64,000 nt of DNA from Terribacillus sp. FSL K6-0262. Lineage in GTDB: Bacteria > Bacillota > Bacilli > Bacillales > Amphibacillaceae. The notes beneath the pieces were generated by a model. That model saw nothing but the letters and a program-made list of their open reading frames with translations, made no database searches and had not been told where the DNA came from. The stretch is taken from the NCBI RefSeq assembly GCF_037977385.1, contig NZ_CP150277.1, positions 2,829,001 through 2,893,000 on the forward strand. Reading direction: 5' to 3'. The stretch's first letter is position 1. Each line of letters starts with the position of its first letter. Positions 17,701 through 27,765 of this stretch are shown one piece after another. A program made the position numbers and the translations under genes.

Positions 17701-18046
17701 GGAAGAAGAAGCACTGCTTGATTTGACCGGCAGGCTGGAGGAAAGAAATGGGGAAAGACAGCTGATTTTACAGGAAGGGCGGCAATTCCGGGAAGATATG
17801 CTTGAACATAGCAAGGAGCGGCTTTTCATCAGGTATGATGATATCGATGAAGAGGAAGTTCTTGAAATAGTCCGTGAATGCTCCAAGCAGCATCCAGGCA
17901 ATGTTCCAGTCATTGTGGTCCACAAGGAGACGCGTAAAAGCTATCAGCTTTCCGAAGCATATCATCTTGAGCTGAATCAACGGACCCTGGGAGAGCTAAG
18001 GAAGCGTTTCGGCAAGGAGAATGTCGCTGTGTCGGGTCATGGATGA
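14771..18046 (+). CDS. dnaE: DNA polymerase III alpha subunit DnaE (Gram-positive DnaE type)
   Basis: 1091 residues, slightly shorter than B. subtilis DnaE (1115). An N-terminal PHP domain ('HLQIRSSYSFYQS', 'ALTDDSVMYG') lacks several metal residues. The polymerase palm carries 'PDIDIDFSDYRRDE' with Asp366/368/370, the fingers 'GRGSAAGSLVAYVLGI' and 'FNRSHAVAYSFLAYQLAYLK', and a helix-hairpin-helix ('GLLAIKGIGAQVA', about 780). A C-terminal OB domain (about 915-1000) follows. No exonuclease domain is present, as expected for DnaE, which extends RNA primers before PolC takes over. AAAGGACGG is about 10 bases before ATG. TATAAT at 14733-14738 may be its -10. Confidence 0.95.
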   Translation: MAFTHLQIRSSYSFYQSTIKIPQLVKKAKEAGFDALALTDDSVMYGVVPFYRACLDAGIKPIIGIHAPIEAEGQVVKTLLLAENDIGYQHLAELSTYLQTNEIPHLPLASLQAYANGVIAIIPTHTMIQLQVEPWRSIFGERLYAGISPDEVRYLDDRMLADWQHEHALRFAATGDVRYLQEEDMDAYHCLLAIEEGASWEPAQSSQGLLHHLRTREEMEQLSDSALWKEALLEAGSIAERCTIQLQFDQRHLPAYPVPRGRNAETYLREICEQRLKDLYRDRQDAKERLDYELGVIKDMGFSDYFLIVWDFVRYAKEHGIRVGPGRGSAAGSLVAYVLGITAVDPLAYDLLFERFLNPERISMPDIDIDFSDYRRDEVIRYVHSKYGSDHVAQIITFGTFAARSLLRELIKTMEIPQADAAYLLKMIPHNISSLSAGLRASEELTAYVRDSEQLKRLFRIGVKLEGLPRHVSTHAAGIVISADPLVKTVPLASGHDEVALTQFAMKELEQLGLLKMDFLGLRNLTLMDHVLNGLPKKPDMDAVPLDDEATFRLFREGRTNGVFQFESSGMKQVLRQLKPSAFEDIVAVNALYRPGPMSYIPVFIRRKHGQETISYPHANLTPILEKTYGVLVYQEQIMQIAASMAGYKLGEADLLRRAVSKKDADVLAKEENRFLSGCIENGYSADTAREVFSWIVKFANYGFNRSHAVAYSFLAYQLAYLKAHFPANFFAELMSGVANQPEKIRQYMREAADSGIKVLGPSINKSFGKYTVENKNIRMGLLAIKGIGAQVARAIIQARKDGPFKHLFDFCIRVSLNKSALEQLVLAGAFDDMNDNRAAVLATIDNAMEQAELFKELYEQPSLLGEVEFEAAYAEQEPFSPMKTLRHEKEVLGLYISSHPLASYRGDLRSSGHITIQQLETLPLKKQVRLAAVLLHQRTIRTKKGQPMAFLTLGDETGEMEAVVFPDLHRQVGRFLEEEALLDLTGRLEERNGERQLILQEGRQFREDMLEHSKERLFIRYDDIDEEEVLEIVRECSKQHPGNVPVIVVHKETRKSYQLSEAYHLELNQRTLGELRKRFGKENVAVSGHG

Positions 18047-18056
18047 TTCGCCTTCC

Positions 18057-18085
18057 TTTACAGAGCTGAAAGATGTCCCTATAAT
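18057..18085 (+). promoter_or_regulatory. Candidate sigma-A promoter of the malic enzyme gene
   Basis: TTTACA (18057-18062), 17-bp spacer, TATAAT (18080-18085), 55 bases before the ATG. Near-consensus, and it gives the malic enzyme gene its own transcription after dnaE. Confidence 0.7.
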
Positions 18086-18140
18086 GAGTAAACGTCTGCA
18101 CAGACCGTCATGTCATAAATTACACAAAGGATGATAAAAT

Positions 18141-19379
18141 ATGTCCAATCTACGAGAAGATGCATTGAAAATACACCGTGAAAACAAAGGGAAACTGACA
18201 ATGAAGTCGAAGATCCCGGTTCGCAATGCGACGGATCTGAGCCTTGCTTATTCACCTGGTGTGGCGGAGCCTTGTAAGGAAATCCACCAAAACAAGGATG
18301 ACGTCTACGAATATACAATGAAAGGCAACATGGTTGCGGTTGTCAGTGACGGCTCTGCCGTGCTTGGCCTTGGCAACATCGGTCCGGAAGCAGCGCTGCC
18401 GGTCATGGAAGGGAAATCCGTCCTTTTCCAAAGCTTCGCAGGCGTCGACAGCTTCCCGATCGTTTTGGATACAAACGACGTGGATGAAATCGTCCGCACC
18501 GTGAAATTGATGGCGCCGACATTCGGCGGTGTGAACCTGGAAGATATCTCCGCTCCGCGCTGCTTCGAAATCGAAGAACGTTTGAAAGCTGAAACGGATA
18601 TCCCGGTATTCCACGATGATCAGCACGGTACTGCAATCGTAACGGTTGCTGGTTTGCTGAATGCATTGAAATTGGTCGGCAAAAGCTTTGATAACATCAA
18701 GGTCGTAGCCAACGGTGCCGGTGCTGCCGGTATCGCGATCATCGAGCTCCTTCACAGCCTTGGCGTGAACAACGTCATCATGTGTGATTCCAAAGGGATG
18801 ATCTACGAAGGCCGTCCAGAGGGCATGAACAAAATGAAAGACCGTGTGGCGAAAATCACGAACCGCGACCGTCAGGCTGGCAGCCTGTCCGATGCGATCA
18901 AGGATGCGGATGTGTTCATCGGGGTATCTTTGGCCAACCTATTATCCAAGGATGATGTGCGCAGCATGGCAAAAGATCCGATCATCTTCGCGATGGCGAA
19001 CCCGGATCCGGAAATCCTGCCTGATGATGCGAAAGCAGCAGGTGCCCGCGTCATCGGAACCGGCCGTTCCGACTTCCCGAACCAGGTGAACAATGTACTT
19101 GCCTTCCCTGGTATCTTCCGCGGTGCCTTGGATGTCCGCGCGACTGGCATCAACGAAGAAATGAAAATCGCCGCTGCCAAAGCGATTGCCGAATTGATCG
19201 ATGAGAGCGACTTGAACGAAGATTACGTCATCCCGGCTCCATTCGATCCGCGCGTTGCACCGGCAGTAGCGAAAGCAGTGGCAAAAGCAGCGATGGATAC
19301 CGGCGTCAACCGTATCACGGTCGATCCGGAAGAAGTGGCCGAAAAGACTCGTCAGCTTACAATCATCGACGAAGATTGA
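18141..19379 (+). CDS. NAD(P)-dependent malic enzyme (YtsJ type)
   Basis: 412 residues; oxidative decarboxylation of malate to pyruvate. 'NATDLSLAYSPGVAEPCKEI' at the N-terminus, catalytic Lys in 'VAVVSDGSAVLGLGNIG', metal-binding 'NLEDISAPRCFEIE' and 'PVFHDDQHGTAIV', then the Rossmann 'VVANGAGAAGIAI'. Position after dnaE and before accD and a length of 410 match B. subtilis YtsJ, the NADP-preferring form that returns NADPH from malate. AAAGGATG precedes the ATG. It connects functionally with the malate/citrate symporter at the start of the window. Confidence 0.93.
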   Translation: MSNLREDALKIHRENKGKLTMKSKIPVRNATDLSLAYSPGVAEPCKEIHQNKDDVYEYTMKGNMVAVVSDGSAVLGLGNIGPEAALPVMEGKSVLFQSFAGVDSFPIVLDTNDVDEIVRTVKLMAPTFGGVNLEDISAPRCFEIEERLKAETDIPVFHDDQHGTAIVTVAGLLNALKLVGKSFDNIKVVANGAGAAGIAIIELLHSLGVNNVIMCDSKGMIYEGRPEGMNKMKDRVAKITNRDRQAGSLSDAIKDADVFIGVSLANLLSKDDVRSMAKDPIIFAMANPDPEILPDDAKAAGARVIGTGRSDFPNQVNNVLAFPGIFRGALDVRATGINEEMKIAAAKAIAELIDESDLNEDYVIPAPFDPRVAPAVAKAVAKAAMDTGVNRITVDPEEVAEKTRQLTIIDED

Positions 19380-19393
19380 TATCCAACCTGCGC

Positions 19394-19431
19394 AGGCAGA
19401 CGTTTCCATAGTTGGAAATTGTCTGCTTTTT
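19394..19431 (+). terminator. Terminator of the malic enzyme gene
   Basis: Stem GGCAGAC.TTTCC / GGAAA..GTCTGC with a short bulge, followed by TTTTT. Confidence 0.75.
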
Positions 19432-19533
19432 GCAGGTTATAAGAGTTTACATAGTTGAATTTTAACGCGCACGTACAAGGAAATGATGGTACAATAAATA
19501 GTTAGATGCGTTTGTTCAAAAGGAGGAATTACC

Positions 19534-20391
19534 TTGCTTAAAGATTTTTTTAGCAAGAAGAAACATGCTTCCAAGCCCAATGGAGAGGCGAAGCAGGATA
19601 TTCCTGAAGGACTCATGCTCAAATGCTCGGACTGTGGAAAGATCTACTACCGAGAAGAGATGAGAAAGCAATTGTATGTGTGCCCGAACTGCGGCCACCA
19701 TCATCAATTGCCTTCTGACGAGCGAATAAACAGCTTGTTCGATGAAGGTTCATTTATGGAATATGACACAGACTTAACAACCGGCAATCCGCTGGAATTC
19801 CCAAGCTATCTGCAAAAATTGGAGAAGGATCAGCTAAAAACCAGCTTAAAAGAAGCTGTTGTGACTGGTGAAGGAACAATCAATGGTTTTCGTACTGCCT
19901 TTGCGGTGATGGACTCACGATTCAGGATGGCCAGCATGGGGTCCGTAGTCGGGGAAAAAATCGCACGTGCAATCGAAAGAGCACGCGAGGCGAACATTCC
20001 ATTCATCATCTTCACCGCATCCGGCGGAGCCAGAATGCAAGAAGGTGCCTTGAGTCTGATGCAGATGGCGAAGACGTCTGCTGCTGTGCAGCGTTTCCGC
20101 GACGCAGGCGGATTGATGATTTCTGTCATGACGAACCCTACATATGGGGGAGTATCTGCAAGCTTTGCCTCATTAGGCGATTACAACTTTGCAGAGCCTG
20201 GTGCGTTGATCGGGTTTGCCGGAAGACGTGTTGTAGAGGAAACGATTCGGGAGAAATTGCCGGAGGACTTCCAGACTGCGGAATTTCTATTGGAGCATGG
20301 GCAGCTTGATGCTGTCATCAATCGCCATGATATGAAAAAATACCTGACCACGATCCTCGATATCCATCAAGCAGGAGGAAACGTATCATGA
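19534..20391 (+). CDS. accD: Acetyl-CoA carboxylase carboxyltransferase subunit beta
   Basis: 285 residues from TTG 19534 with AAAGGAGG upstream. The N-terminal zinc ribbon is clear ('[12 protein letters not shown]', '[11 protein letters not shown]', four Cys), followed by the crotonase-like core with 'SGGARMQEG' and '[15 protein letters not shown]' forming the oxyanion/CoA site. With AccA it transfers carboxyl from biotin to acetyl-CoA to make malonyl-CoA. Its TGA overlaps the ATG of accA by four bases (ATGA), so the two subunits are coupled. Confidence 0.97.
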   Translation: MLKDFFSKKKHASKPNGEAKQDIPEGLMLKCSDCGKIYYREEMRKQLYVCPNCGHHHQLPSDERINSLFDEGSFMEYDTDLTTGNPLEFPSYLQKLEKDQLKTSLKEAVVTGEGTINGFRTAFAVMDSRFRMASMGSVVGEKIARAIERAREANIPFIIFTASGGARMQEGALSLMQMAKTSAAVQRFRDAGGLMISVMTNPTYGGVSASFASLGDYNFAEPGALIGFAGRRVVEETIREKLPEDFQTAEFLLEHGQLDAVINRHDMKKYLTTILDIHQAGGNVS

Positions 20392-21341
20392 AACAAATAT
20401 TGGAATTCGAGAAGCCAGTCATCGCTCTGCGCGAGAAGATTGCGGAACTGAAGAAGTTCACGAAGGAAAGCGATCTTGACTTGACGGAAGAAATCGTCAA
20501 GCTGGAAACGCGGCTGGAAAAACTGGAAAACGATATTTATACGAATCTCAAGCCTTGGGATCGTGTCCAAATGGCAAGGCATGCAGAGCGTCCGACGACG
20601 CTTGATTATGTCGGGCACCTTTTCACGGATTTCCTGGAGTTCCATGGAGATCGCTATTATGGCGATGATGCAGCGATTGTCGCAGGAATCGCCAAATATA
20701 AAGGCCGCCCAGTCACGGTTGTCGGCCATCAGCGGGGCAAAACGACGAAAGAGAATATTCGCCGTAATTTCGGCATGCCTCATCCAGAAGGCTTCCGCAA
20801 AGCGGCTCGTCATATGCAGCAGGCTGCCAAATTCGGCCGTCCGATCATTTGCTTCATCGACACGAAGGGAGCTTTCCCGGGCCGTGCCGCAGAAGAACGC
20901 GGGCAAAGTGAAGCGATTGCCCGCAACCTGATGGAGATGGCCGGCTTCGAAGTACCGATCATTTGCATCGTTATCGGGGAAGGCGGCAGCGGCGGTGCAT
21001 TGGCACTTGGTGTCGGCGATCGCCTGCTTATGCTGGAGAATTCCACATTCTCTGTCATTTCACCGGAAGGCGCAGCCTCCATCCTGTGGAAGGATGGCGG
21101 AAAAGCGAAGGAAGCTGCTGAAAAGCTCAAGATCACGGCCCCTGACCTTAAGGAGCTGGGAGTAATTGATGGCATCATCCCGGAAATCCGCGGCGGCGCC
21201 CATCGGGATCTCCAAGCGCAGGCTGAACTCGTGGATCAAGTGATTGCGGAGCAGCTTGCTGAATTGGAAAAGCTGGACAAGCAAGTATTACTGGAACAAA
21301 GATGGGAAAAATATAATAAAATCGGTTCGTATGCTGAATAA
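20388..21341 (+). CDS. accA: Acetyl-CoA carboxylase carboxyltransferase subunit alpha
   Basis: 317 residues. '[18 protein letters not shown]', '[20 protein letters not shown]' and '[16 protein letters not shown]' are the AccA signatures; the N-terminal 60 residues are a helical extension. Partner of AccD and co-translated with it. The accDA pair sits in front of pfkA-pyk as in B. subtilis. No obvious terminator follows; 185 bases precede pfkA. Confidence 0.97.
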   Translation: MKQILEFEKPVIALREKIAELKKFTKESDLDLTEEIVKLETRLEKLENDIYTNLKPWDRVQMARHAERPTTLDYVGHLFTDFLEFHGDRYYGDDAAIVAGIAKYKGRPVTVVGHQRGKTTKENIRRNFGMPHPEGFRKAARHMQQAAKFGRPIICFIDTKGAFPGRAAEERGQSEAIARNLMEMAGFEVPIICIVIGEGGSGGALALGVGDRLLMLENSTFSVISPEGAASILWKDGGKAKEAAEKLKITAPDLKELGVIDGIIPEIRGGAHRDLQAQAELVDQVIAEQLAELEKLDKQVLLEQRWEKYNKIGSYAE

Positions 21342-21502
21342 GCAGCCGGCCGATTGACTTCATCTTCCGCTTCTGTAAACGATTTACATAGGCTTTTTGC
21401 GGAATTCTTTTCTCTTACTTTTTTTAATAAGAAAATTATATGTTTTTATTTGATAATAAGTTGGATAAGGATTATCTTTGAGAGGGTATAAAAGTTCTAT
21501 AA

Positions 21503-22486
<984 letters not shown>

Positions 22487-22519
22487 TAGTTGTTGCACTA
22501 CTGAAGGAGGATTCTCAAA

Positions 22520-24280
22520 ATGAGAAAGACAAAAATCGTATGTACAATCGGACCGGCGTCCGAGTCCGTAGAAACACTGGTTCAGCTAATCGAGGCAGGC
22601 ATGAATGTCGCGCGCCTCAACTTCTCCCATGGGGATTTCGAGGAGCACGGCGCTCGCATCAAGAACATTCGCGAAGCTTCAAAACGCACTGGCAAAACAG
22701 TCGCTATCCTTTTGGATACAAAAGGTCCCGAGATTCGTACTGGTGTCCTGCAAGGCGGCGAAGCGAACATTGAAAAAGGCGACGAGATCTTTGTCAGCAT
22801 GAACGAAATGGAAGGTTCCAAAGAGAGATTCTCTGTAACGTATCCAGGCTTGATCAATGATGTGCATGTCGGATCGAAGTTTCTATTGGATGATGGCTTG
22901 ATCGAATTGGAAGTATTGGATATCGATAAAGCGAATAATGAAATCAAAACTAGAGCATTGAACTCCGGTTTGCTTAAAAACAAAAAAGGTGTCAATGTAC
23001 CTGGTGTCAGTGTAAACCTTCCGGGTATCACAGAAAAGGATGCAAACGACATCGAGTTCGGAATCGAACAAGGCATCGATTTCATCGCTGCTTCCTTCGT
23101 AAGACGCCCATCCGATGTGCTGGAAATCCGTGAATTGCTTGAGAAGCATGAAGCTGGCCATATCCAAATCATTCCGAAAATCGAAAACCAAGAAGGCTTC
23201 GATAACCTGGATGCAATCCTTCAGGTGAGTGATGGTCTGATGGTTGCACGTGGCGACCTTGGTGTCGAAATCCCTGCTGAAGATGTACCTTTGGCACAAA
23301 AGGAAATGATCAAGCGCTGCAACATCGCTGGCAAACCAGTTATCACGGCTACCCAAATGCTTGACAGCATGCAGCGCAACCCGCGCCCGACACGTGCGGA
23401 AGCGTCCGACGTTGCCAATGCGATCTTCGATGGAACGGATGCAATCATGCTTTCCGGTGAAACAGCAGCCGGTAACTACCCTGTCGAAGCAGTACGTACG
23501 ATGAATAATATTGCACGTAAAGCAGAAACTGCACTTGATCATAAAGCGATCCTTGACGAGCGCTCAAAAGCAAGTGATATGACGATTACAGACGCAATCA
23601 GCCAGTCTGTCGGCCATACTGCCATCAACTTGAGTGTCAGTGCAATCGTGACAGCTACTTCAAGCGGCTATACTGCGAAGATGATCTCCAAGTATCGTCC
23701 GAAAGCCCCAATCGTGGCGGTTACATTCGATGAAGCGACAAATCGCAGACTTTCCCTTGTTTGGGGTGTTCAAGCGATTACTGGTGAACGTGTGGAATCT
23801 ACGGATGATATGCTGGATCTGGCAGTCGATACTGGTTTATCTACTGATTTGTTCAAACGCGGCGACCGCATCATCATCGCTGCAGGTGTACCGGTAGGTG
23901 AAACTGGAACGACCAACTTGATGAAAGTCCATGTAATCGGCGATATCCTTGCCAAAGGCCAAGGAATCGGAAAAGGCAGTGTCTACGGTAAAGCCGTCGT
24001 GGCGAAGGATGCTGATGAAGCACAGCGTCTTGTACAGCAAGGAGATATCCTTGTGACATACGGTACGGATAAAGACATGATGCCTGCCATCGAGAAAGCA
24101 GGCGGACTGATCGTGGAAGAAGGCGGCTTGACATCCCACGCAGCGGTTGTCGGTCTAAGCCTTGGCATTCCGGTCGTAGTAGGCGTGCCGGAAGCGACAA
24201 CAAAGGTCACTGATGGCGCATTGGTAACAGTCGATGCAGCCAAAGGCGATATTTACGATGGACATGCCAGCGTCCTATAA
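22520..24280 (+). CDS. pyk: Pyruvate kinase with C-terminal PEP-utiliser-like domain
   Basis: 586 residues. The catalytic barrel starts '[14 protein letters not shown]' and includes '[13 protein letters not shown]', '[15 protein letters not shown]' and the ADP-binding 'VIVARGDLG'-like '[12 protein letters not shown]'. After the usual regulatory C-domain (about 355-470), an extra domain (about 480-586) has '[12 protein letters not shown]', the phosphohistidine-like segment of PEP synthases, found in Bacillaceae pyruvate kinases; its role is structural or unclear. AAGGAGG precedes the ATG. It ends in a strong terminator. Confidence 0.97.
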   Translation: MRKTKIVCTIGPASESVETLVQLIEAGMNVARLNFSHGDFEEHGARIKNIREASKRTGKTVAILLDTKGPEIRTGVLQGGEANIEKGDEIFVSMNEMEGSKERFSVTYPGLINDVHVGSKFLLDDGLIELEVLDIDKANNEIKTRALNSGLLKNKKGVNVPGVSVNLPGITEKDANDIEFGIEQGIDFIAASFVRRPSDVLEIRELLEKHEAGHIQIIPKIENQEGFDNLDAILQVSDGLMVARGDLGVEIPAEDVPLAQKEMIKRCNIAGKPVITATQMLDSMQRNPRPTRAEASDVANAIFDGTDAIMLSGETAAGNYPVEAVRTMNNIARKAETALDHKAILDERSKASDMTITDAISQSVGHTAINLSVSAIVTATSSGYTAKMISKYRPKAPIVAVTFDEATNRRLSLVWGVQAITGERVESTDDMLDLAVDTGLSTDLFKRGDRIIIAAGVPVGETGTTNLMKVHVIGDILAKGQGIGKGSVYGKAVVAKDADEAQRLVQQGDILVTYGTDKDMMPAIEKAGGLIVEEGGLTSHAAVVGLSLGIPVVVGVPEATTKVTDGALVTVDAAKGDIYDGHASVL

Positions 24281-24295
24281 GAGCTAAGTGTGAAG

Positions 24296-24324
24296 GAGAG
24301 GGTCTCGATACCCTCTCTTTTTTT
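24296..24324 (+). terminator. Terminator of the pfkA-pyk operon
   Basis: Stem GAGAGGGT/ACCCTCTC, loop CTCGAT, then TTTTTTT. Confidence 0.88.
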
Positions 24325-24379
24325 ATTTACCATAGGGCTGTGTTAAACTAAAGCTATTCTGACCAATGGAGCGTTGCGT

Positions 24380-24772
24380 ATGAAAAAAGCGTTACTTTTC
24401 CTGTTTATTTTATTTCCAGCCATTGAAATAACATTTTTCATCTGGGCTGGTTTGAAAATCGGTTTTCTTTGGCTGTTCCTTCTTATCATAGCGACGGGTC
24501 TGCTTGGGGTGGCCCTGGCACGCCGCGAAGGAATCCAGACGTATAGAAGGGCCAGGGAGCAAATGCAGAACGGCCAGCCGCCGACGGAAGAACTGCTCAA
24601 TGGAACATGTATACTCATTGGCGGATTTCTATTATTGCTGCCTGGTTTTTTCAGCGATCTGATTGGCCTTTTGTTTCTGCTGCCGTTTACCCGTAAAAGG
24701 CTTCGTTATTGGGTGCAGGCACTGCTCATGCGGCTGATTTCGAAAAATACCATCCGAGTATACCGCCGCTAA
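24380..24772 (+). CDS. fxsA: FxsA-family membrane protein (YtzA)
   Basis: 130 residues from ATG 24380, 8 bases after TGGAG. Three to four hydrophobic segments with the FxsA pattern 'FPAIEITFFIWAG', 'GVALARREGIQ' and 'LLLLPGFFSDLIGLLFLLP'. E. coli FxsA affects exclusion of phage T7 by F; the Bacillus role is unknown. The 3' end overlaps the convergent ytvI by four bases, without a terminator between them. Confidence 0.88.
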   Translation: MKKALLFLFILFPAIEITFFIWAGLKIGFLWLFLLIIATGLLGVALARREGIQTYRRAREQMQNGQPPTEELLNGTCILIGGFLLLLPGFFSDLIGLLFLLPFTRKRLRYWVQALLMRLISKNTIRVYRR

Positions 24773-25887
24773 TGCTGATTGCCGTATTTGATATACTTCC
24801 AGAGGATGCGCAAGACGCCGGTATGGTGCAGCGTGTGCAAGACTACCAGCAGCACTGGTCCGGCGAGAAGGCCGATAAAACCCAATAGCTGAAAGCCGGC
24901 AAAGACGGCAATCAGTGTTGCCAGCGGATGCAGCCCGATCTGGATGGACAATAGGTTTGGTTCCATGAGCTGCCGCTGCAGCACGATTACAAGGTACAGC
25001 ACAGCTAGTCCTATCGTCAAAGAAAAGTTCCCCGACAGGAAGCTGTATAGGATCCAAGGGACGAAGACAATGCCAGTTCCCAAATAAGGCACGACATCGA
25101 TCAGGGAAATAAAGAAGGCCGTAGCAATCGGGTGCTCGATACGAAGCACAGCAAAGCCTGAACACATGATGACGAATGTCAGGATCAGCAGCAGGGCTTG
25201 TGCTTTGAGGAAGCCTATACAAGCCCTCATCAAGCCTTTCCCTACTTGTCTGGTGGAGGTCAGCAGTAAGGCAGGGAGAAAACGATCAAGATATACCGTG
25301 ATTTTCTCCCAATCCTTACAAATGAAAAAAGTCCCAAGCAAGGCAAAAATACAGACGCTTATATAAAGCGGAGCCTTGCCGATCAGCATCGGGACAGCTT
25401 CCAGTGCTGCTTGGATTCCTTCACCGAGAGTAGAGGAAAGATGCTGGATGACAGCTTGGAGATTCTCATCCAAAGCTTCTTGCTGGCCGGGATTCAAATC
25501 CTGCTGGAAAGACATCAGCCGCTCATAATAAGGAACAATATATAATTCCGCGAGTCTTTGTACATAGTTTACAAAATCGCTGAAATGAACGGGTACGGTC
25601 TTGGCTAGATAGGCAGCTCCTTGAGCGATTTCATTCACTGCCAATGCAAGTCCGCCAAGGCATAACCCCAAAAAAATTAGTAAGATAAGCCCGACAGCAG
25701 CCGTCCTGTTCAGGGCTGTCTTCCGTTCGATCAAGCGGACAGCTGGATTCATCAGGATGGCGAGGATGAGAGAGATGATAAATGGATATACATAAGGAGC
25801 GGCCAGCAGAATGATTGCAATACTGCCGGCAGTCGATCCCAGTACGATGCATAATCGCAGCAGCTGGTGAAGAGTTGTCATTTGCAT
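24769..25887 (-). CDS. ytvI: AI-2E family transporter YtvI
   Basis: 372 residues from ATG 25887 (AAAGGATG upstream), one residue longer than B. subtilis YtvI; the frame itself runs to 25953. About eight membrane helices in the AI-2E (PerM/TqsA) layout: paired helices at the N-terminus, a long amphipathic segment (about 130-200), then 'PYLGTGIVFVPWILYSFLSG' and 'GLLAGPVLLVVLHTLHH' near the C-terminus. The substrate is not known. Divergent from ytwI, 47 bases apart. Confidence 0.9.
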   Translation of the reverse strand: MQMTTLHQLLRLCIVLGSTAGSIAIILLAAPYVYPFIISLILAILMNPAVRLIERKTALNRTAAVGLILLIFLGLCLGGLALAVNEIAQGAAYLAKTVPVHFSDFVNYVQRLAELYIVPYYERLMSFQQDLNPGQQEALDENLQAVIQHLSSTLGEGIQAALEAVPMLIGKAPLYISVCIFALLGTFFICKDWEKITVYLDRFLPALLLTSTRQVGKGLMRACIGFLKAQALLLILTFVIMCSGFAVLRIEHPIATAFFISLIDVVPYLGTGIVFVPWILYSFLSGNFSLTIGLAVLYLVIVLQRQLMEPNLLSIQIGLHPLATLIAVFAGFQLLGFIGLLAGPVLLVVLHTLHHTGVLRILWKYIKYGNQH

Positions 25888-25934
25888 GGGCCCACATCCT
25901 TTATCGTCGTATAGAAAGTTTGGAGGAATAAATT

Positions 25935-26399
25935 TTGTTAAATACATCATCATTATTTTTAGTAATCATACTTATCTTGGGAATCGTCGGTAAGAACCAA
26001 TCCATTACAATCGCAGCATACATCCTGCTCGGTATCAAAGTCCTGCAGCTGGATGATAAACTGTTCCCCTTCCTTGCTTCGAAAGGATTGAGTATCGGGA
26101 TAACCGTTCTTACGATTGCGGTGCTTGTCCCCATAGCAAACGGTGAAATCGGGTTCAAGGATTTATATGCGAGTGTGAAGTCATATTATGCATGGATAGC
26201 CTTGGCAGCAGGTATCCTGGTGGCGGTGCTCGGCAAATATGGCGTCAATCTGATGTCTACGGATCCGCAGGTGACAGTGGCGCTCGTCATCGGAACGATC
26301 CTTGCAGTGGTGCTATTGAACGGCGTGGCAGTAGGACCGCTGATCGGAGCGGGAATCGCTTATATGGTGCTTCAGATCATCGGACTATTTACAAAATGA
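25935..26399 (+). CDS. ytwI: DUF441 membrane protein YtwI
   Basis: 154 residues from TTG 25935 with TTGGAGGAA upstream. Four hydrophobic segments, with the family features 'GKNQSITIAAYILLGIKVLQ' near the start and 'KYGVNLMSTDPQ' before the last helices. Function unknown in the family. Located between ytvI and citZ as in B. subtilis. Confidence 0.9.
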   Translation: MLNTSSLFLVIILILGIVGKNQSITIAAYILLGIKVLQLDDKLFPFLASKGLSIGITVLTIAVLVPIANGEIGFKDLYASVKSYYAWIALAAGILVAVLGKYGVNLMSTDPQVTVALVIGTILAVVLLNGVAVGPLIGAGIAYMVLQIIGLFTK

Positions 26400-26441
26400 C
26401 AAAAATTTGATAATAATCAAATAATAAAGAAAACAAAAAAA

Positions 26442-26485
26442 TTAAAACGTTTTCATTTCACAAACTCAAATATTATGTTTATAAT
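26442..26485 (+). promoter_or_regulatory. citZ promoter with overlapping cre-like site
   Basis: TTCACA (26457-26462), 17-bp spacer and a perfect TATAAT (26480-26485) lie 88 bases before the citZ start. A palindromic TTAAAACGTTTTCA (26442-26455), close to the CcpA cre consensus, touches the -35 from upstream. B. subtilis citZ is repressed by CcpA and CcpC. Confidence 0.65.
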
Positions 26486-26572
26486 GAAAGTGCTTCACTC
26501 AAATATCTAGCAACTTGAAGTTTTTATTACACATGTTAGCGTTTTGACTTTTACTAAAGGGGAGAGATTAAC

Positions 26573-27691
26573 ATGGCAGTAGTTAAGGGGCTTGAAGGTG
26601 TTGTTGCTGCAGAATCCAAGATCAGCTCGATCATTGACGATCAGTTGACTTATGCAGGCTATAGCATCGATGATCTTGCTAGTAATTCCAGTTTCGAGGA
26701 AGTAATTTATTTGTTATGGCATGATGAGCTGCCGACTGAGGAGCAGCTTGCCCAGCTAAGAGGGGAATTGGCTGCGCAGGCTAAGCTTCCTGAGCCGGTC
26801 ATCGAACATTTGAGATCATGTGATTTGAAAGCGGTTCACCCGATGGCGGCACTCCGCACGGCTGTATCCCTGCTCGGTTTGTATGATGAAGATGCAGAAG
26901 TGAATACGCCGGAAGCGAATGCCAAAAAGGCAATCCGTCTTCAGGCGCAGATCGCGACACTGGTAGCGGCATTTTCCCGCCTGCGTTCCGGTCAGGAACC
27001 GGTGGCACCTAGGGAAGATTACAGCTACGCTGCGAATTTCTTGTATATGTTCAATGAGAAAGAGCCGAAGGACATCGAGGTCGAAGCGATGAATAAGGCG
27101 CTGGTGCTTCATGCAGACCATGAGCTGAATGCGTCTACATTCACAGCGCGCGTATGTGTGGGAACATTGTCCGATATGTATTCCGGCCTGACGGCTGCAA
27201 TCGGTGCCTTGAAGGGTCCGCTCCATGGAGGCGCGAACGAGGCAGTGATGGAAATGCTGTTTGAAATCGGAGACATCGACAATGTGGAAGCCTTCCTTGA
27301 GAAGAAATTCGCCAACAAGGAAAAAATCATGGGCATGGGACATCGAGTCTATAAATCTGGTGATCCGCGTGCGAAATTCCTGAAAGAAATGTCCCGTGAA
27401 CTGACGGAGATCACAGGTCAGACGAAATGGTACGAGATGAGCGTAAAAGTAGAGGATATCGTCAAGCGGGAAAAGAACCTCCCGGCTAACGTCGATTTCT
27501 ATTCCGCTACTGTATATTACAGCTTGGGGATCGACCATGATCTTTATACACCTATTTTCACGGTAAGCCGTTTCTCCGGATGGATTGCACATATCCTGGA
27601 GCAGTATGCAGGCAACCGTCTGATCCGTCCGCGTGCGGAATACGTAGGGAAAACACATCGTGCGTATACACCGCTTGAAGAAAGAGTCTAA
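26573..27691 (+). CDS. citZ: Citrate synthase II
   Basis: 372 residues. Condenses oxaloacetate and acetyl-CoA. Catalytic elements: 'GALKGPLHGGANEAVM' (His), 'GMGHRVYKSGDPRA' (His) and 'FYSATVYYSLGI' before the catalytic Asp region 'DHDLYTPIF'. The C-terminal 'RPRAEYVGKTHRAYTPLEER' is typical of Bacillus CitZ. The RBS is GGGGAGAG. First gene of the citZ-icd-mdh TCA cluster. Confidence 0.96.
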   Translation: MAVVKGLEGVVAAESKISSIIDDQLTYAGYSIDDLASNSSFEEVIYLLWHDELPTEEQLAQLRGELAAQAKLPEPVIEHLRSCDLKAVHPMAALRTAVSLLGLYDEDAEVNTPEANAKKAIRLQAQIATLVAAFSRLRSGQEPVAPREDYSYAANFLYMFNEKEPKDIEVEAMNKALVLHADHELNASTFTARVCVGTLSDMYSGLTAAIGALKGPLHGGANEAVMEMLFEIGDIDNVEAFLEKKFANKEKIMGMGHRVYKSGDPRAKFLKEMSRELTEITGQTKWYEMSVKVEDIVKREKNLPANVDFYSATVYYSLGIDHDLYTPIFTVSRFSGWIAHILEQYAGNRLIRPRAEYVGKTHRAYTPLEERV

Positions 27692-27765
27692 TTTTTTTAC
27701 AACCATAAAGGCCAATTTTTGCTAAACTTATAGAGTATCAGATTTTACCTTAGGAGGAATCGAAC

